Made by a program: the position numbers and the translations under genes. DNA of 64,000 bases, taken from Diprion similis (lineage: Eukaryota > Arthropoda > Insecta > Hymenoptera > Diprionidae). The stretch covers positions 8,101,001-8,165,000 of the forward strand of contig NC_060105.1 of NCBI RefSeq assembly GCF_021155765.1. Reading direction: 5' to 3'. This document shows positions 34,660 through 46,657 of the stretch, one piece after another. The notes under the pieces were generated by a model that saw nothing but the letters and a program-made list of their open reading frames with translations, made no database searches and was not told the origin of the DNA. Numbering within the stretch: the stretch's first letter is position 1; every line of letters begins with the position of its first letter.

Positions 34660-37600
34660 ATGACGGAAAAACTACCAGATACAATAAACTTTCCCAAAGA
34701 GGAAGAAATCATCCTCGAGTTATGGAAAAAATTGGACGTGTTTAATACTTGTTTAAAACAGTCTAAGGGCAAACCTAGATACTCCTTCTTTGATGGGCCA
34801 CCCTTTGCTACTGGTATGCCACATTACGGGCACTTGTTAGCAGGGTCAATAAAGGACATAGTCACCAGGTATGCTCATCAGCGCGGGTTTCATGTCGAGC
34901 GTAGATTTGGCTGGGACACACATGGCTTACCAGTAGAGTTCGAAGTCGACAAAGTGCTCGGGATCAAGGGCCCCGATGATGTAGCCAAGATGGGGATAGC
35001 GAACTATAACAAAGAATGTAGAAGCATTGTAATGCGCTACGCGTCTGAGTGGGAAACTATTGTTGGAAGGATTGGACGATGGATTGATTTTAAGAACGAC
35101 TACAAGACCCTTTACCCTTGGTATATGGAATCCATATGGTGGATCTTTAAGGAATTATTCAACAAAGGTCTTGTATATCAAGGTGTAAAAGTAATGCCCT
35201 TCTCTACCGGGTGTAATACCCCATTATCCAATTTTGAATCTGGTCAGAACTACAAAGACGTCGTTGATCCTTCGGTAGTAATCGCTTTTCCACTGCTCGA
35301 CGAACCTGGAATATCTGTTCTGGCATGGACGACAACTCCATGGACTCTTCCCAGTAACCTGGCATTATGTTGCAATCCAAATTTTGAGTACGTCCAGGTG
35401 AAAGACTTGGCTACGGATAAAAATTACATCATACTTGAGTCGAGTTTGAATCTTATTTACAAATCCAAAGATCAGTATGCGTTAGTTGGTAAGAGAAAGG
35501 GCACTGATCTTAAAGGTAAACGCTATGAGCCGCCTTTTAACTACTTTTGCAATCTGCGGGAAAAAGGAGCCTTCGTCATATTGAACGACACTTACGTAAC
35601 CGCTGAAACTGGTACTGGAATTGTACATCAAGCACCGTACTTCGGAGAGGATGATTACCGCTGCTGTTTGGCAGCAGGAATAATAACTCGTGATCAATCC
35701 GTTGTCTGCCCTGTTGATAATTGTGGTAATTTTACAGAGCCAGTAAGTGACTTTTTGGGTCAGTATGTCAAGACTGCTGATAAAAATATCATAAAGCATC
35801 TACAGGGAAAAGGAAAACTTGTTCACAGTGGAACCAGTAAACACAACTATCCTTACTGTTGGAGGTCCGATACTCCGTTGATATACAAAGCAGTTCCATC
35901 TTGGTTTATTAGGGTTGAACAATTCAAAGACAAATTGATAACTGCAAGCTCTGAAACTTACTGGGTGCCTGAATATGTTAAAGATAAACGTTTTGGTAAT
36001 TGGCTTCGAGATGCTAGGGACTGGGCCATCAGCAGAAATCGTTATTGGGGTAATCCCATACCGCTCTGGATCTCTGAGGACAAGAAGGAAATTGTTTGTG
36101 TTGGAAGTATTGCAGAATTGGAGCAGTTGACTGGATCCAAGATCGAAGATATTCACAGAGAAAGTATAGACCATCTAACTATTCCTTCTAAACGCCCTGG
36201 GCAACCTCCTCTTAAACGTGTCACCGAAGTATTCGACTGTTGGTTTGAATCTGGGTCCATGCCTTATGCTCAAATGCATTACCCGTTCGAACGAGTGAAG
36301 GACTTTGAAGATAGCTTCCCAGCCGATTTTATCGCTGAAGGTATCGATCAAACTCGTGGCTGGTTTTACACCTTGCTGGTCATTTCTACAGCATTATTTG
36401 GGAAGGCACCGTTCAAAAATCTAGTTGCAAACGGTCTGGTCCTTGCTGCTGATGGTCAGAAGATGTCCAAACGAAAGCAGAACTATCCAGATCCAAAAGA
36501 AGTACTTAATAAATTTGGGGCTGATGCTCTAAGGTTGTACTTGATCAACTCCCCAGTAGTCAGGGCTGAAAATTTACGCTTCAAAGAAGAAGGTGTGCGA
36601 GACATTATAAAAGACGTATTTTTGCCGTGGTATAATGCGTTTAGATTTTTGATGCAAAATGTTGAAAGATTCGAACGTGAAGAAAAACTACCATTCAATT
36701 ACAATGAAACCAAGAAGACTTCTGACTTCTCAGACAACATAATGGACAGATGGATCACCTCCTTTACTCAATCCTTGCTGCAGTTCCTGAAAGAAGAAAT
36801 GCAAGCTTATAGACTTTATACCGTCGTACCTCGGCTGATAAAATTTATAGACAATCTAACCAATTGGTACGTAAGAATGAACAGAAAACGAATAAAGGGT
36901 GATGGAGGAACAAGAGATTGTGAACAAGCGCTGAACACATTATTTTCCGTTCTCTATACAATGGTACGAATAAATGCACCATTTACACCATTTTTGACTG
37001 AATTCATGTTCCAACGATTGTCCAAATTAATTGTAGCAACCAAAGGCAACATGGACAGCGTTCACTACCAAATGATTCCCGATCCAAACACAACTCTTAT
37101 TGATGAAACTATTGAAAAAGCAGTTTCGCACATGCAAACAGTAATTGAGCTGGGACGAGTTGCTAGGGACAGAAAAACTATTCCGGTAAAATATCCATTG
37201 CCAGGAATTGTGGTAATCCATCGAGATCCCAAAGTCTTAGAAGATATAAATTCACTCAAAACATATATACTTGAAGAATTAAACATAAGGGAGCTCACCA
37301 CTACCACTGATAAAGAAAAATATGGCGTTATATTACGTGCTGAGCCAGATCATAAAACGCTTGGCGCTAGGCTGAAGGGCGAATTTAAATCTATAATGCA
37401 AGCTATCAAGCAACTATCGGATGAAGATCTCCAAAAATTCGTTGCAACAAAAAAAATCCAAGTACAAGGTCACGAATTAGGGCCTGAAGATCTTCGGCTT
37501 ATGTTTAGCTTCACCGGTCCAGCAGCTGAAAAGTTTTCTGAACAATACGAAGCTCACAGTGAAGGAGATATCCTGATTCTCCTGGATGTTACCCCAGATG

Positions 37601-38430
37601 AAACGATGCAGCACGAAGGTGTTGCGCGCGAAATAATAAACCGTGTACAGAAATTGAGGAAGAAAGCACAGCTTGTACCATCTGATGAGGCTATTGTGTA
37701 TTACGAGATTGAAGACCTTAGTAGCAACTTGGCGGCAGTAGCTGTTAGCTATAAATCATTCATTGAAGGTATTACAAAAACGCCTCAGAAAAATATTGCT
37801 GAGATGTCTCCTAACGATGAGATTATCATACAAGAAGAACAAAAAGTTAAGGGTATCAATCTTAAACTTGTATTAACAAAAGTCAAAGCAGCCGATTCCA
37901 CTGACAAAAGTTTACATCTCAACGACTCCCAAGTAGAACCATTCTCTAAATGGGTCAATTTAAAACTGCTTAATCTTAAACCGAGATTTGGGGCTACCAA
38001 TTCTGTAGCCACCATATTATTAGAAAATTTTGCCGGAGGTGTCAGTATCTCGTATAATCAACTGAATTCTGAGATTGAGAAAATATTTGGTATATATGGC
38101 TGTCACTACGATTTGTATTTAGATGAAAAATTAGTCACCGAGTCAACGCCCATTACATCGTTACACAAGCAGACAATATTAATTGTTCCAGCTGGCACAT
38201 CTCCATCATTATCCAATGTAAACATCAAATCACCTGTTTGTCACTTTGTCAATGTAAAGTCGAGATCGCAGAAGGGTGTTGTCCTACTTGAAAATCCTGT
38301 AGGAAATTTTACATTGGACAATAGTGCTTTGCATGAAAGATTACTATCAGTGTTTGGAAATGTTAACTTTTTTAATGTACCAGCAGATAATATTTTTAAA
38401 CTCAATGGGACAACATTAGAAGCCAAATAA
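34660..38430 (+). CDS. IleRS: Isoleucyl-tRNA synthetase, cytoplasmic
   Basis: One uninterrupted frame of 1,256 codons. It ligates isoleucine to tRNA-Ile in the cytosol. The class I signature is PHYGH (HYGH at residues 55-58), the eukaryotic form of HIGH, after DGPPFATG. KMSKR lies at 601-605 (ADGQKMSKRKQNYPDP). The editing (CP1) region contains TTTPWTLPSN and ETGTGIVHQAPYFGEDDY. WFESGSMPYAQ and FIAEGIDQTRGWFYTL are typical of IleRS. The anticodon-binding region follows with NWYVRMNRKRIKG. The last 200 residues form the eukaryote-specific C-terminal extension. Length is normal for the animal cytosolic enzyme. ATG 34660 starts MTEKLPDTINFPKEEE, as in homologues. The lack of introns stands out, because all its neighbours are intron-rich. 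Confidence 0.98.
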   Translation: MTEKLPDTINFPKEEEIILELWKKLDVFNTCLKQSKGKPRYSFFDGPPFATGMPHYGHLLAGSIKDIVTRYAHQRGFHVERRFGWDTHGLPVEFEVDKVLGIKGPDDVAKMGIANYNKECRSIVMRYASEWETIVGRIGRWIDFKNDYKTLYPWYMESIWWIFKELFNKGLVYQGVKVMPFSTGCNTPLSNFESGQNYKDVVDPSVVIAFPLLDEPGISVLAWTTTPWTLPSNLALCCNPNFEYVQVKDLATDKNYIILESSLNLIYKSKDQYALVGKRKGTDLKGKRYEPPFNYFCNLREKGAFVILNDTYVTAETGTGIVHQAPYFGEDDYRCCLAAGIITRDQSVVCPVDNCGNFTEPVSDFLGQYVKTADKNIIKHLQGKGKLVHSGTSKHNYPYCWRSDTPLIYKAVPSWFIRVEQFKDKLITASSETYWVPEYVKDKRFGNWLRDARDWAISRNRYWGNPIPLWISEDKKEIVCVGSIAELEQLTGSKIEDIHRESIDHLTIPSKRPGQPPLKRVTEVFDCWFESGSMPYAQMHYPFERVKDFEDSFPADFIAEGIDQTRGWFYTLLVISTALFGKAPFKNLVANGLVLAADGQKMSKRKQNYPDPKEVLNKFGADALRLYLINSPVVRAENLRFKEEGVRDIIKDVFLPWYNAFRFLMQNVERFEREEKLPFNYNETKKTSDFSDNIMDRWITSFTQSLLQFLKEEMQAYRLYTVVPRLIKFIDNLTNWYVRMNRKRIKGDGGTRDCEQALNTLFSVLYTMVRINAPFTPFLTEFMFQRLSKLIVATKGNMDSVHYQMIPDPNTTLIDETIEKAVSHMQTVIELGRVARDRKTIPVKYPLPGIVVIHRDPKVLEDINSLKTYILEELNIRELTTTTDKEKYGVILRAEPDHKTLGARLKGEFKSIMQAIKQLSDEDLQKFVATKKIQVQGHELGPEDLRLMFSFTGPAAEKFSEQYEAHSEGDILILLDVTPDETMQHEGVAREIINRVQKLRKKAQLVPSDEAIVYYEIEDLSSNLAAVAVSYKSFIEGITKTPQKNIAEMSPNDEIIIQEEQKVKGINLKLVLTKVKAADSTDKSLHLNDSQVEPFSKWVNLKLLNLKPRFGATNSVATILLENFAGGVSISYNQLNSEIEKIFGIYGCHYDLYLDEKLVTESTPITSLHKQTILIVPAGTSPSLSNVNIKSPVCHFVNVKSRSQKGVVLLENPVGNFTLDNSALHERLLSVFGNVNFFNVPADNIFKLNGTTLEAK

Positions 38431-39304
38431 TAACTCATTCGGTTTTCATTGTTTCTTTTCGTTTTTTTTTGCTACTTCAATTCAGGTAACAAAGTTTTGA
38501 AAAACGGTTTTAAAAACGATTTCATGCTAATACTTGATTGTGATTTAATCTTTCACCAGAATAATAAGATCTCAGGTGACAATTAGTAGTTTTTCAATTG
38601 CGTATGTTTGTAAATTATAGGAATTATTTTATAAATAAAATTGAGATTTATATTATTTATTAATCAATTTGATTCTTTAAACTCTGGTTTATTCTTCCTA
38701 CATTTTAAAAAGAAAGATAACGTTCCGAAAATATAACAAACAAGTTAAGTTTAACATAAGCTCATCACGGGTGGCAATAATTTATAAAATAACTCAAACT
38801 GCATTCTGTACGCATGTAACATGGTAACTGAAATATAAACCTGCTATTTCAATGTAACAACGATGGTTTTTTTACATTCTATATACACGACAAAGTTTAG
38901 AACTTGCGTATTATTTAAATTAAATAAGTATTAATTTAGAGCAAATTTAATACCAACACAGTTTTCAATCACCTATATTTTACAAAAAAAAATATATATA
39001 TATTTAAAATTGAAAAGTAGTACGTCATACAAAAATTTACATAAGAATTTGCTCTTCCAAAATATTCTCTTCTCTTCCTGATATCTGTAAGCTAACAGTA
39101 TACTTTCCGGACTCTTGTTATGCAACGGTCAATGTCTGAAAATTGAAAACAGACCTTCGTCCTTACTTAATGTAAAGACATTGCGTTTGTTCAGAGACAA
39201 AATGTTCAAGATTTGATGTAATCAAGTCACTTTATCCGGAGTAACTGTGTTTCGAATATTTCATGTAACGTTGTCGAGTTTTTCCAAAATGATTAACGTT
39301 CTTT
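38431..39304. other. Convergent 3' UTR region
   Basis: AT-rich spacer between the ends of the IleRS gene and the TMUB-like gene. It holds an AATAAA for IleRS at 38634-38639 and a short (AT)n run near 38990-39002. No gene is seen. Confidence 0.5.
38634..38639 (+). terminator. Polyadenylation signal AATAAA
   Basis: AATAAA lies 204 bases beyond the IleRS stop codon. Confidence 0.5.
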
Positions 39305-40612
39305 TTATTCAATGTTTCTAATGCTATCTTGATCAGGGAAAAAGTGGCCGAATAGTGCAACGGTAAACATAGCAGTGAGCGCGTATAGTGCGAGAGTAGT
39401 AGTTGCCGTGAATAATTGAGCATAATGGTATCGTGAATACCAAGCAAGACCCAAAATTACTGTCAAAATGCTAACTAAAAGTCTACTAAGATCCCAGTCG
39501 TGTCGTCCTGCTGCAAGGCCTGCACTTGCTGGCAAGTCTTGGAATGATTGAGGGTTAAAGTACAGTGGCGAGGCATTGTCTGATGTGCCTGACTGAACTG
39601 CAGGCGTAGGATTTGGTCGTGGTTGATGTACCAAGCAATGAACAACACAGTTATGGTACAAACCGCATCTCTTCAAGGTTCTAGTATCAGGTTGAAGTAC
39701 CTGACCATTGAATACCAAGCGAACTAGTTTCTGAGCAGCAAGTTCCACCTCAAAATGTCTTCTGCAAGCAACAAAGGACAAGAATAGAGTTACTTTGCAG
39801 GATAAGAAATACGTGCTAGAATGATTAAAACATCTTTGCTAGTTAGCACAGGGCTGTTTAGCACGTCTGTGTTATGGATTTATGATAAAAATGGAATGAC
39901 CTGATCACCTTTTAAAATCACCCAATAATTCCTCTGGACTTCCTTTAACTACTTTTTGATCATCATTGATAAACTTTAGTTTTATAGTTATTTGATTAGC
40001 ATCGTCGACCACAGGCTCAGCACTGGCACCTAAATGCTCGGTCGTAATAGTAGCCGCAGAATCAGGTACATCAGTTGATTCCGTAGCAGTATCGATCTTG
40101 ACTATCCTCTGTCGTAATCCGGAGTCATCGTTACTGAAAGTGTCCATAGCTTGGATTAGCGCTTCTTCGGACGAGGCAGCCGCAACAGCTGAGTTTGTCT
40201 CGTTCTGTTCCTCACCAGGAGCTGTAGAATTGTAAAGGAATAAAATTAACAGTGAATAAATTGAGAAATCGAACAAAATTAGTAGAAAATGCGTCGCACT
40301 AGCTCTACCTGGGACAGCGGATGGTGTTGGACATTGCGGATCTACCGTATCGTTCACAGTTTCAATTACATGTTCTATAGCTTCCGGTGTGGGCTCAAGA
40401 TTTTGGATTCGATTGGTGGAGTTTGTAATCTGACTACTCGCCCGGAGTTCAGCAATACGAGTGCGTGTGCGATGTTGCAATATCAGCACTGTACGTATAA
40501 GTGGCTGATCGGCTATACTTGTAGAACACCATGCTAGCCATCCGACTAACAGCACACTGACTATTATGAAGAAATCAGTCACTTCGTCACCAACACCGTC
40601 GATTAACGTCAT
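39305..40612 (-). CDS. Transmembrane and ubiquitin-like domain protein (TMUB1/2-like)
   Basis: Three exons on the minus strand: 40309-40612, 39909-40221 and 39305-39761; phases 1 and 2 agree, 357 residues. An N-terminal membrane segment (DFFIIVSVLLVGWLAW) is followed by a polar linker. A ubiquitin-like domain comes next (ITIKLKFINDDQKVVKGSPE, LVRLVFNGQVLQPDTRTLKR, GLYHNCVVHCLVH), then two C-terminal membrane helices (LLVSILTVILGLAWY and TTTLALYALTAMFTVALFG). This one-plus-two membrane layout around a UBL is that of TMUB1/TMUB2. Those are ER proteins that work with ERAD (gp78, p97/VCP) and with membrane-protein extraction. ATG 40610-40612 is preferred; a longer frame with an upstream ATG exists but adds a hydrophobic stretch not expected in the family. 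It starts head to head with ALIX. Confidence 0.88.
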
Positions 40613-41476
40613 ATTTGTTGCGGTGAGGATATTAATTAATCTGAGAACATGTAGAGAGAGAAAGATAGATATAAAGAAATGAAGGTTATAAGGTGATGTC
40701 AATATTTTCAATTCAGTTACTACTTTGAACCACGGTATTAAAAACTGTTTTCAATCCAAGTGGATGTGCAATTTTAGAGTTGATTTTTAATCACCGCTAC
40801 GCATATAATTATTATACACAATTGTGAAATATCTACGATTATTGGTTAATTTTTTTTTATGTGAAATCAGTGAGTCATATTGTCCAATAATAACAAATTT
40901 CTAGTAGATGATTTCGTGATTGTATGTTGAATTTGACAATTTCCTGACCTGGGTTGAATATTATGGAAAATACACTCGATATCATCAAATCTTCATCCAA
41001 GTTTCAAGAAAACAAAAATAAATGTATAACAACCCTGTTGTTAATAGACTCCTTTTTTAATTTTGGTTTGTGATGTGATGTCGTAAATATTTTGCGAATT
41101 ACGTTACAGGTCCCAGGGACGTGACACTCCACAGGCATACTAGTAATTAATGAATCAGTATCGTAGTCGGAAGGTGGGGTTTCCTTCACCTTACGTCGTT
41201 TCAACGATCGTTGACAAACGAAATTGTGTTCAATTGCTGGGCATCTTGTGTTAAATAAAAAGTAAAAAAACCTGTCAAACACTTCTCCCTTTCTCATAGT
41301 ACTTGAGAATTAATTTTATCAGCATACTTCATTGTTTCAGTACGAACCAATTCCCCGAGGGTACTTATATTTAGGGATACGGCCCTGAAAGTCTTAAGAC
41401 TAACTCCAACTGTCACCGCGCCACTAGCGTCGGATCCTTGTAGTCACCGCTTCCAGTAATACCAGTGAACGTCAAA
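40613..41476. promoter_or_regulatory. Shared upstream region of the TMUB-like gene and ALIX
   Basis: 864 bases between divergent start codons. It must hold both 5' UTRs. A minus-strand open frame at 41004-41297 is not supported as a gene. No clear TATA box was seen. Confidence 0.45.
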
Positions 41477-44400
41477 ATGGCAGACCTGATAGCCGTTCCC
41501 TTGAAGAAACCGTCAGACGTTGACATTGTCAAACCGCTGACAAATGTTATTAAATCAACTTATAACTCTGCTGACAACCAGAAAGATTATACTGAAGCTA
41601 TAAATGAGTTTAATAAACTTCGTAATAACTCGTTATGGCGTGCCTTTGAGAAGTACGAAAGCTCTTTGGAGGTTATTTACAGGTATGACTCATTCATCTA
41701 TCAATTATTATCAATTTTCCTTCATCACACATTCTGCTTGAAAATATACATGCTTATTCGCTATGTGAAATGATTTCAGCTTTCTATTCGCGCAATTTTG
41801 TCACTCGTTTGATCGTCTCACGTCTTAAATAAATATTTGTAATATACAACTACACCCTTGTTACACTCAATGTCCAGTTCCATTATTCAATTGACTAATG
41901 AACATGATTTGCAGTAGTTAGGTAAATATAATAATCTTTAACACATTTCAGTCAAATATTGGCTTTGGATACTTAGCACCTACTTGTTAGTATTATCTTG
42001 AAAAATGTATTTTATGCAATACTAGAATCTGAGGCAAAATCCTTATCTTTATCCTTGTTGGAATAGTTGTACACACAAGAAAATGTATACATATTTTTTA
42101 CACATGAACAATCTCTGTTTTGCAGTTACTATGACCAGCTCAATGCTTTGGAAGCAAAAATTCCAGCACATGAGCTGCAAATACCATTCAAATGGAAGGA
42201 TGCTTTTGATCGGACAATATTTGGTGGAAAACTAAGTTTGAGTAAGTAGATTAACTTTATCCTGTGTTACTCATTTGTGAAAATTTTCAGTTTTTAGCTT
42301 CATTAGGAAGCAAAGTGAAATTTAACATTAATTCCAACTGTATTATTCTAGCGATCAGCACATTGGCATATGAAAAAGTATGCGTGCTTTTCAACATTGC
42401 TGCTCTACAAAGTGCAGTTGCGGCTACGCAGTCTCTTGATAGCGACGAAGGCCTCAAGCTTGCTGCGAAGCTCTTTCAGGTCCATTTTCACTTGCACTTT
42501 TAATGAGATATTGACTATGCATTGATGTTTGTATTGCTTCATGTAACTTGTCTAGATGATTAATTGATACTTTTTAATCCCTTAGCAAGCTGCTGGTATT
42601 TTCAACTATTTGAAGGGTAATGTGATGCTTGCCATTCAGCAAGAGCCGACTCCTGATATAAGTCCTGATACTCTCGGCGCATTATCTTCACTGATGCTTG
42701 CTCAAGCACAAGAAATATTTGTACACAAAGCAATTCACGATTCTATGAAGGATGGTATTGTTGCTAAGCTTGCTGCACAGGCAGAAGATCTGTACGCCGA
42801 AGCTTTGAAATTATTTCAAAAAGAGATCTTCCGTGCTTTCTGGGACAAAGAATGGGTTCCATTGGTACGTTTCACCAATTATATTTGATTTAACTGATCT
42901 ATTGTAGCTGTTACTTTTGAGGTGCTCCAAAAGAATACCACACGATATTTACAATATGAAAATGCTACTCTGGGTAATTGCCAATATAAAATACTACCTT
43001 AGATTGCAGGAAAGCAAGCTGGATATCGAGCAATGGCTGAATTGTATCAAAGTTTCGTATGCAAGACAAATAAAAGCATTGGAGAAGAAATTGCTAGATT
43101 GGAGGTAAGTTAATATTATCAATCCAACTTTGTGATATATTTCCTCTGCATTCCATTTTATGTACCTACATTAATAAATTGAAATTGAGTTCCATATTGA
43201 TATCAGAATAACTTTTACTATTCAGTGAAACTTAAACAATGAATCGATTAACATCAGTTTTATGCTTTGTTCTAGCACGCAGTCGAATTGTTTAAGTCTG
43301 CTCAACAGCGATCTAATAAACCTAATTTGTTTCAAGACTACGCCAATAAGGCGCAAAGAAATTTAACCGAAGCAAAGAAAGACAATGATTTTATCTATCA
43401 CGAACGCATTCCCGATGTCAAGATGCTAGATCCTATTGGAAAGGCTAGTGTAGCTAAGATACTTCCACTTTCTGAAACATTGAGCTCTAATTTCCACGGT
43501 ACGATAGCGAGGATACTATACATTTTTGTATATAATAAAATCGGTTCTTATTTAAATTTAAAAATGATGGAATCTTAATATTCTGATAGATTTATTCGCG
43601 GAACTGTTGCCTGTGAGTGTGCATCATGCACTGTCATCCTATGAGTCACGGCGAAATGAAGTAGTGAACAGTGAGATTTCCAAACTAAGAGAATCAACTC
43701 AGATGTTAAATAGGTAAACTTATTTTCGTGGAATCAAATTTTACAGATACAAATATGCGAATGTGTGTCTATTATCATCTATTTTCAGCGTTTTAGCCAG
43801 TCTGAATTTGCCAGCTGCTATCGAAGATACAAGTGGCACAGAGTTGCCTCAATCTCTACTCGACAAGGCAGCATATGTGAGGAATGCGGGAGGAGTCCAA
43901 GCTCTCGAAGCAACAATGAACGAACTCCCAGAGCTACTGCAAAGAAACAAAGACATCTTGGACGAGGTAATTGCTGACTGAATGACATTATTTGCCACCA
44001 AATTTTATCTTTGATGTATTGAATGTGTTTTGTGCGCTGTACTTTCAAACCTGAATTTCCATACAATTTTATCCACCGAATTGTCCACTAATTTTCAGTC
44101 TGAACGAATGCTGAAAGAGGAAAAGGATTCTGACGACCAGCTACGAGAACAATTCAAAGAACGATGGACTAGAATACCGAGTTCCAGTCTCACCGAACAG
44201 TTTACTATCAATGCCCAGAAATATCGTGACATCATCAATAATGCTGTTGCTGCAGACAAGGTATTAATATTAAATGTTGGCGAATTGATATAGCCAGAAT
44301 CCTTTGTGCGTGGCTTTCAAACTTGAACTATTAACGTTTTGTCCCTTGAAAGGTTGTGCGCCAAAGATTTGAATCATTTCGTTCAGGAATGGAAACTCTT

Positions 44401-46103
44401 AGTAAGGATCCAAGTGAATTATTGAACACTGTACCAGCTGGCTCTGCTCTTCAAGAAAGTGGGGCGGTTTCTCAACTAAGAAAATTAATGGAGGATGTGA
44501 GTTGATTTTTGCACAAGTTTAGCCAGCGGAATTTAGATATTATATATGTGTATAATTATTGAAATAATTTTGGCTAGGTTGAGACATTGAAAGCTGAGCG
44601 AGATGCAATCGAAAGTGAATTGAAGTCAGCTACAACCGATATGAAGTCAGTATTCTTGTCAGCATTATCTCAGGATGGCGCTATTGATGAACCAAACATG
44701 TCTGTAGAACGCATTGGCCAAGTTTATGGCCCATTACAAAAGCAGGTTCGAGATAGCCTGGCTCGCCAAGAATCCTTAGTGGCTGACATTCAGGTGAGAC
44801 TGAAGCGAACTTCGCATTTCTATTTAAGTATTTATACACAAGCTGATACCGTAATATGAATTTCATTTATTGATTATTAAGCTTCTCTGAAATTGGAGGA
44901 TTTATATAAAACCTTTGTAAACTTGCAGGCACGTCATGCTGCATTTATAAATGAACATTCCGGTGCTGGTAGTACACGCGAAGCAATGTTGTGTCAGTTG
45001 GCGTCTGCCTACGATGCGTTCAAAGAGCTTGAGAACAACCTAAGGGAAGGAGCTAAATTTTACAATGATCTTACACAGGTTAATAATTTTATTGTATATT
45101 CAAAATACCGGTTACTTTGTATACGTACACGCCTATTAATATTTATTTTCTTGTAACTCTTGACAGTTGCTGGTGGTTTTCCAAAATAAAATATCTGACT
45201 TCTGCTTTGCTCGCAAAACCGAGAAGGAGGAATTAATGAAGGATTTAACCACAAATTTAAGTCACACAGGTCCGGCAACAACACCAACAATCCCATCACA
45301 TCACGGAGGTAACTTTTAAATATACTTTTCACTAATATGATTATGCACTGATAACATGTTGAAATTGAACTAACAATATACATTATAACCAACCAACGAA
45401 TCTTAGTTACTGCTTGGATAAAATTATGCTATTCATATGACTGTGACTTAATTTACAGGCAACACACCCCTATCACAGTCACAATCCAATATTCAAGGTG
45501 GATCTCAATTGCCATATCCGACAATGCAATATCAAGGTGGAATGCCGGTGCCTTACGGTGCTAGTGCAGCTACTCCCTATCCAACATATGTGCCTCCACC
45601 TATGCCAGCAGGCTATAACGGATTATACAATTATGGAACAATGCCTTATCCAGCACAAGGTAGTAACTCTTATATAATAATATTTCTCACAGCAAGTTAC
45701 TATAATTCTCAGCTGTAACTGCAATGCACAATAACTTTTGAATATGAGTAATTTTTTTTAAATCGAATCATAGTAATTTGTTTACTGTTCTTAAAAGTTT
45801 CCAACTAGCAACATTCTGAGTATTGATAGGTTTACTGGCTAAAGTTTGCAATATTGCAATGCGCTTAGCTATAATAAATATTGTTTTCTCTCGATTATTT
45901 TGAATTTTTCAAGTAGTCAGAAAAAACTGATATTGTAAAATAAATGGAAGCAAATGCCTCGTATGGCTTATTGATGAAATTCGTGGATTTCAGGTGGATA
46001 TAACCCGTATCAACCACAACCACATGCACCGCAAGCACCTTATGGTGGCTATGCAACTCTACCCAGATACGGAGGTTCGAACCCTCCTTCAAAGCCATGG
46101 TGA
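41477..46103 (+). CDS. ALiX: ALIX / programmed cell death 6-interacting protein
   Basis: Fifteen exons: 41477-41682, 42126-42241, 42352-42479, 42586-42864, 43003-43104, 43276-43498, 43590-43713, 43789-43966, 44099-44260, 44353-44496, 44578-44793, 44929-45078, 45167-45308, 45459-45659 and 45994-46103. Phases agree, 826 residues, the usual length. ALIX is an ESCRT adaptor that bridges cargo and CHMP4/Snf7 in multivesicular-body sorting, membrane repair, exosome release and abscission. The N-terminal Bro1 domain covers about residues 1-360 ([47 protein letters not shown]). The coiled V domain follows to about residue 700 ([14 protein letters not shown] near its end). The tail is Pro/Tyr/Gly-rich ([15 protein letters not shown]) and ends SNPPSKPW. 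No defect is seen. Confidence 0.96.
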
Positions 46104-46657
46104 ATAAATGACCCAGTTTCAATGAAAGATTGAGCAACATTTTAAAGTCACATGTGGATTTTATATCTATTAACTTCAATTTTAGTTGAAAAGAAATGCT
46201 TCATTATGAGACTGTGTAACGTTTCGTTGTCACTAAGATGTTGCATCTACATCAAATTTTTTAAACGGTTTCACGATTTGAACAGCAAGGGTTTAACTAA
46301 TGTATAAAAACATTATGGTACGTGTATTATCTACATCAGTTATCGTAGCAGCAATGGAGTAGCCTTAAAAAGAACCAGGCTGTAATAATATCGCATTATG
46401 GTTACATAAGGTTTAATGAGCGTAGGAATCAGGTGTAAACGCTACATTTATTTTTGTTATTCAAATTATCTAGTTACTAATATATGAATATCACAATGTA
46501 AACTGTGTATTATATCCAAATCACCAATTTCACTGCGGGTTGTCCATTAAATCAACTTGTCCTACGATTCGTCCGTCTCGATTTAGCAATTATCGACAAT
46601 TTTTAATTCGAATGTGGCAAAGTTATTGATAATAAAAGGAATGACATTGGGATAATT
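46104..46657. other. ALIX 3' UTR and spacer to the satellite
   Basis: AT-rich non-coding sequence that ends in an AATAAA at 46631-46636, only about 20 bases before the first 312-bp satellite unit begins. Confidence 0.5.
46631..46636 (+). terminator. Polyadenylation signal AATAAA
   Basis: AATAAA lies about 530 bases after the ALIX stop, on the same strand, and is immediately followed by the satellite array. Confidence 0.5.

Noticed and set aside
35482-38438. Minus-strand frames under the IleRS gene
   Set aside because: They are antisense shadows of a strongly biased coding sequence, without recognisable protein motifs.
41004-41297. 97-codon minus-strand frame upstream of ALIX
   Set aside because: No motif or splice support; it lies in the shared 5' region and ends in an AT-rich stretch typical of chance frames.
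44882-44928. Exon extension of ALIX upstream of 44929 ([11 protein letters not shown])
   Set aside because: The acceptor at 44881 gives a stop in the required phase; joining DIQ to ARHAAF at 44929 is in phase and matches ALIX.
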